Shown here in pieces: positions 6,344 through 7,730 of a stretch of 7,730 bases of DNA. Position 1 is the first letter of the stretch; every line of letters starts with the position of its first letter. The notes beneath the pieces are model-generated. The model did no database searches, was not told where the DNA came from, and saw only the letters and a list, made by a program, of their open reading frames with translations. A program made the position numbers and the translations under genes. The stretch is from Amylibacter sp. (GTDB lineage Bacteria; Pseudomonadota; Alphaproteobacteria; Rhodobacterales; Rhodobacteraceae): contig JALWOO010000145.1 of the NCBI GenBank assembly GCA_027083485.1, positions 1-7,730 of the forward strand. Reading direction: 5' to 3'.

Positions 6344-6652
6344 TTAATTCGGGGGGCTGGACCAGCCATCATTGGCAATCAGCTCAATAATGCGGGTTTT
6401 GTCGTATTCTGCATCCAGACGGGCGGCCTCGGCCTTGGCGATTTCCGCGCCATCGCCTGCCATCGGGTAGGGATCGGCTTTGCGCCATTCTGCCAGATAG
6501 GCATCGGATCCATCGGCGCCGATTTTCATGGCGCAACGATCAATTGCCTGCTCGAAACGCTCGGGCAGCTGTACCTTGGCAGCGCGACGCCCCTTGCCCA
6601 CAATGATCTGGGCCGGAATGTCTCGCCAATAAACGATGGTTACATCTGGCAT
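6344..6652 (-). CDS. Small 'virulence factor'-family protein (PF13769-like), function unknown
   Basis: This 102-residue soluble protein has no signal peptide or membrane segment. It begins MPDVTIVYWRDIPAQIIVGKG, continues with RRAAKVQLPERFEQAIDR, and ends with a helical Ala/Glu-rich stretch (about 68-90) and a Pro-containing tail. The YWRDIPAQ segment and the basic GKGRRAAK turn are what I recognise from the family databases call 'virulence factor', a name taken, as I recall, from a staphylococcal protein and not evidence of virulence here. It has a single cysteine (Cys40), so it is unlikely to carry an iron-sulfur cluster. It is the first gene of the operon, with an AGGA RBS six bases before its ATG, and is followed 17 bases later by the MTHFR-like gene. 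A role as partner, stabiliser or regulator of the MTHFR or methyltransferase is suggested only by context. The family call is from memory. Confidence 0.75.
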   Translation of the reverse strand: MPDVTIVYWRDIPAQIIVGKGRRAAKVQLPERFEQAIDRCAMKIGADGSDAYLAEWRKADPYPMAGDGAEIAKAEAARLDAEYDKTRIIELIANDGWSSPPN

Positions 6653-6861
6653 GGTTTATCCTGTCTGTTGAATTTTCACTATCCGCTTCACTTGCCCGCA
6701 AGGCGGCTGTTTTCGACCCGCACGGGGGAATTAGCGACATAACCGATATAATTCCCTGAACCAAGAATATTAGCGGGTTTGAACATGCAAGTTTCACATA
6801 ACAATCTTGTATAATTTACAAGACGGGCTTATTCTGTTGCTAACGGAATTGGGGCAAGCTT
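6653..6861. promoter_or_regulatory. Divergent intergenic region between the C1 operon and the ppx-like gene
   Basis: These 209 bases must hold the promoters of both flanking units. They are AT-richer than the coding regions on the side near the ppx-like gene. The dyad with TATAAT at 6805-6823 is the best site. A second TATAAT (6747-6752, + strand) has no -35 at normal spacing. For the C1 operon on the - strand I find only weak candidates, for example TTGCAT and TATTCT with a 15-base spacer (about 6764-6790). No riboswitch fold, in particular no cobalamin-box-like sequence, was recognised. Confidence 0.5.
6805..6823 (+). promoter_or_regulatory. 19-bp operator-like dyad overlapping a perfect -10 box of the ppx-like gene
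   Basis: TCTTGTA (6805-6811) and TACAAGA (6817-6823) are perfect inverted repeats separated by TAATT. A perfect TATAAT (6810-6815) straddles the left arm and centre, 46 bases before the ATG of the ppx-like gene. No good -35 is found at 16-18 bases upstream. A dimeric regulator bound here would block the -10. The geometry is seen directly; the regulator is unknown. Confidence 0.5.
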
Positions 6862-7730
6862 ATGCGAGCCAATGGTAATACTCGGCCTCCTCAGGGGCAA
6901 ACGCGCAGAAAACAGGTTGCTCGGACGAAAAAACCGAGCGATCCGCTTTTTGCTGCGCTGGATTTGGGAACGAATTCATGCCGGATGCTGATTGCGCGGC
7001 CCGATGGCTGTGAATTCAAGGTGGTGGATGCGTTTTCCAAACCTGTGCATCTGGGGGCGGGGCTGGAACAATACGGCACGCTTGCGCCCTCTGCGATCAA
7101 GCGCACGCTGAATGCCTTGCGGGTCTGCGGCAAAAAGCTGAAACACCACGGCGTTCAACATTCGCGCCTTGTCGCCACAGAGGCCTGCCGGCGCGCGCGC
7201 AATGGCCAGAGCTTTATCAATCTGGTGAAGCGTGAAACCGGGCTGGAGCTTGAAATCATCGAGGCTTCAGAAGAAGCCCGCCTTGCGGTGGTGTCCTGTG
7301 CGCCGCACCTTGGCGATGCAGTGGACCAGCTGCTTATCGTCGATATTGGTGGTGGCTCGACCGAACTGGTCTGGCTGGACCTGTCCAAGGTTTCCCTGTG
7401 CGATCGCGCCACGGCGCTTGTGCGGCTGGAGCTGAGCGAAAACAAACTGCAAACCGCCCTGGCGGAAAACTGTGTCAAGGTTGTGGACTGGAAATCGGTT
7501 CCGATGGGCGTGGCAACGCTGAAGGATTTATTCGCCGATGTAGAAGACGACTGCGCCAAATTCGCGCTGATGTCCTGTGCTTTTGAAGAGCAAATCGCCG
7601 AATTCCAGCCGGAAATGCCCAGTTCCGCCAATGGCGATAACCGCTTTCAGATCATCGGCACATCCGGTACAGTGACCACGGTCGCCGCCTCCCATCTGGG
7701 TTTGTCGCGCTATGAACGCTGCAAGGTGGA
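6862..7730 (+). CDS. Ppx/GppA family exopolyphosphatase/pppGpp phosphohydrolase (3' end outside window)
   Basis: The family hydrolyses inorganic polyphosphate and/or pppGpp in the cytoplasm, using an actin/Hsp70-like ATPase fold. There are 289 complete codons before the window ends. Family motifs occur in order: FAALDLGTNSCRMLIA (phosphate 1; residues 30-45), LVATEACRRA (103-112), EIIEASEEARLA (131-142), LIVDIGGGSTELVW (158-171; phosphate loop), SVPMGVATL (212-220) and IIGTSGTVTTVAA (264-276). The Glu of IIEASEE and the Asp of VDIGGGS are in their expected places. An N-terminal basic extension of about 27 residues, rich in Arg, Lys, Gln and Pro, precedes the domain. ATG 6862 is the first start after an in-frame stop at 6841, with GGGG seven bases upstream. 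Ten cysteines in the visible part is high for a cytoplasmic protein. Ppx versus GppA cannot be decided from this fragment. In related genomes I would expect an rRNA methyltransferase RlmE gene next, which is outside the window. Confidence 0.93.
   Translation, partial: MRANGNTRPPQGQTRRKQVARTKKPSDPLFAALDLGTNSCRMLIARPDGCEFKVVDAFSKPVHLGAGLEQYGTLAPSAIKRTLNALRVCGKKLKHHGVQHSRLVATEACRRARNGQSFINLVKRETGLELEIIEASEEARLAVVSCAPHLGDAVDQLLIVDIGGGSTELVWLDLSKVSLCDRATALVRLELSENKLQTALAENCVKVVDWKSVPMGVATLKDLFADVEDDCAKFALMSCAFEEQIAEFQPEMPSSANGDNRFQIIGTSGTVTTVAASHLGLSRYERCKV

Larger units (their letters stand above)
4324..6652 (-). other. Three-gene folate/corrinoid C1 operon
   Basis: Three same-strand genes are tightly packed: the 102-residue 'virulence factor'-family gene, a 17-base gap, the MTHFR-like gene, an 11-base gap, then the methyl-THF:corrinoid methyltransferase gene. 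The RBS of the last gene overlaps the stop of the MTHFR gene, suggesting coupled translation. The products would connect a methyl-corrinoid protein to the 5-methyl-THF and 5,10-methylene-THF pools. The unit is bounded by a divergent ppx-like gene and by the L,D-transpeptidase gene. No corrinoid protein or substrate methyltransferase is included. Confidence 0.85.

Noticed and set aside
6344..6652. Reading the 'virulence factor' family name as evidence of pathogenicity
   Set aside because: The name is inherited from a distant protein; the gene sits in a metabolic operon and nothing else here indicates virulence.
6694..6707. GC-rich hairpin GCCCGC-AAG-GCGGC followed by TGTTTT
   Set aside because: The T-run is on the + strand, where no upstream gene needs terminating, and the stem has a bulged base. 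It is probably incidental in the operon leader.
6747..6752. Second perfect TATAAT on the + strand
   Set aside because: No -35-like sequence exists 15-19 bases upstream, and the dyad-linked TATAAT at 6810 is closer to the ppx-like gene.

Overview
The window looks like a chromosomal segment from a Rhodobacterales (roseobacter-type) alphaproteobacterium. The evidence is the moderately high GC content, the style of the Mfd, L,D-transpeptidase and Ppx/GppA proteins, and a lone secreted RTX protein. A small 'virulence factor'-family protein sits beside folate/corrinoid C1 genes, an arrangement I associate with this group. The assignment is inference from protein style; no rRNA or other marker gene is present. 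I see no tRNA, CRISPR array, insertion sequence or phage gene, and no gene-free stretch longer than about 210 bases.

Layout: (1) 2-1756, + strand: the C-terminal half of mfd (transcription-repair coupling factor), cut by the window edge. (2) 1757-1867: a short intergenic region with a promoter-like TTGACA and two small dyads. (3) 1868-3547, +: a 559-residue secreted-type protein made of seven beta-propeller-like repeats followed by nine RTX calcium-binding nonapeptides and a type I secretion-type C-terminus. (4) 3561-3588: a perfect 11-bp stem between convergent genes. (5) 3610-4206, -: a periplasmic L,D-transpeptidase (YkuD fold). (6) 4324-6652, -: a compact three-gene operon, transcribed as small 'virulence factor'-family protein, then a divergent methylenetetrahydrofolate reductase (MTHFR), then a methyltetrahydrofolate:corrinoid methyltransferase. 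(7) 6653-6861: a divergent intergenic region containing a 19-bp dyad that overlaps a perfect TATAAT. (8) 6862-7730, +: the first 289 codons of a Ppx/GppA-family phosphatase, cut by the right edge.

The most interesting part is the three-gene C1 operon. A methyl-THF:corrinoid methyltransferase with its pterin-site residues intact follows an MTHFR-like protein in which three residues of the E. coli MetF active site appear replaced. The pair is led by an uncharacterised 102-residue protein. The likely role is to move methyl groups between a corrinoid protein and the tetrahydrofolate pool, as in demethylation of methylated amines or betaines. No corrinoid protein, substrate methyltransferase or reductive activator is in the window, so the partners must be encoded elsewhere. 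The other genes (DNA repair, cell wall, polyphosphate/ppGpp-type phosphatase) have no evident functional link to the operon.
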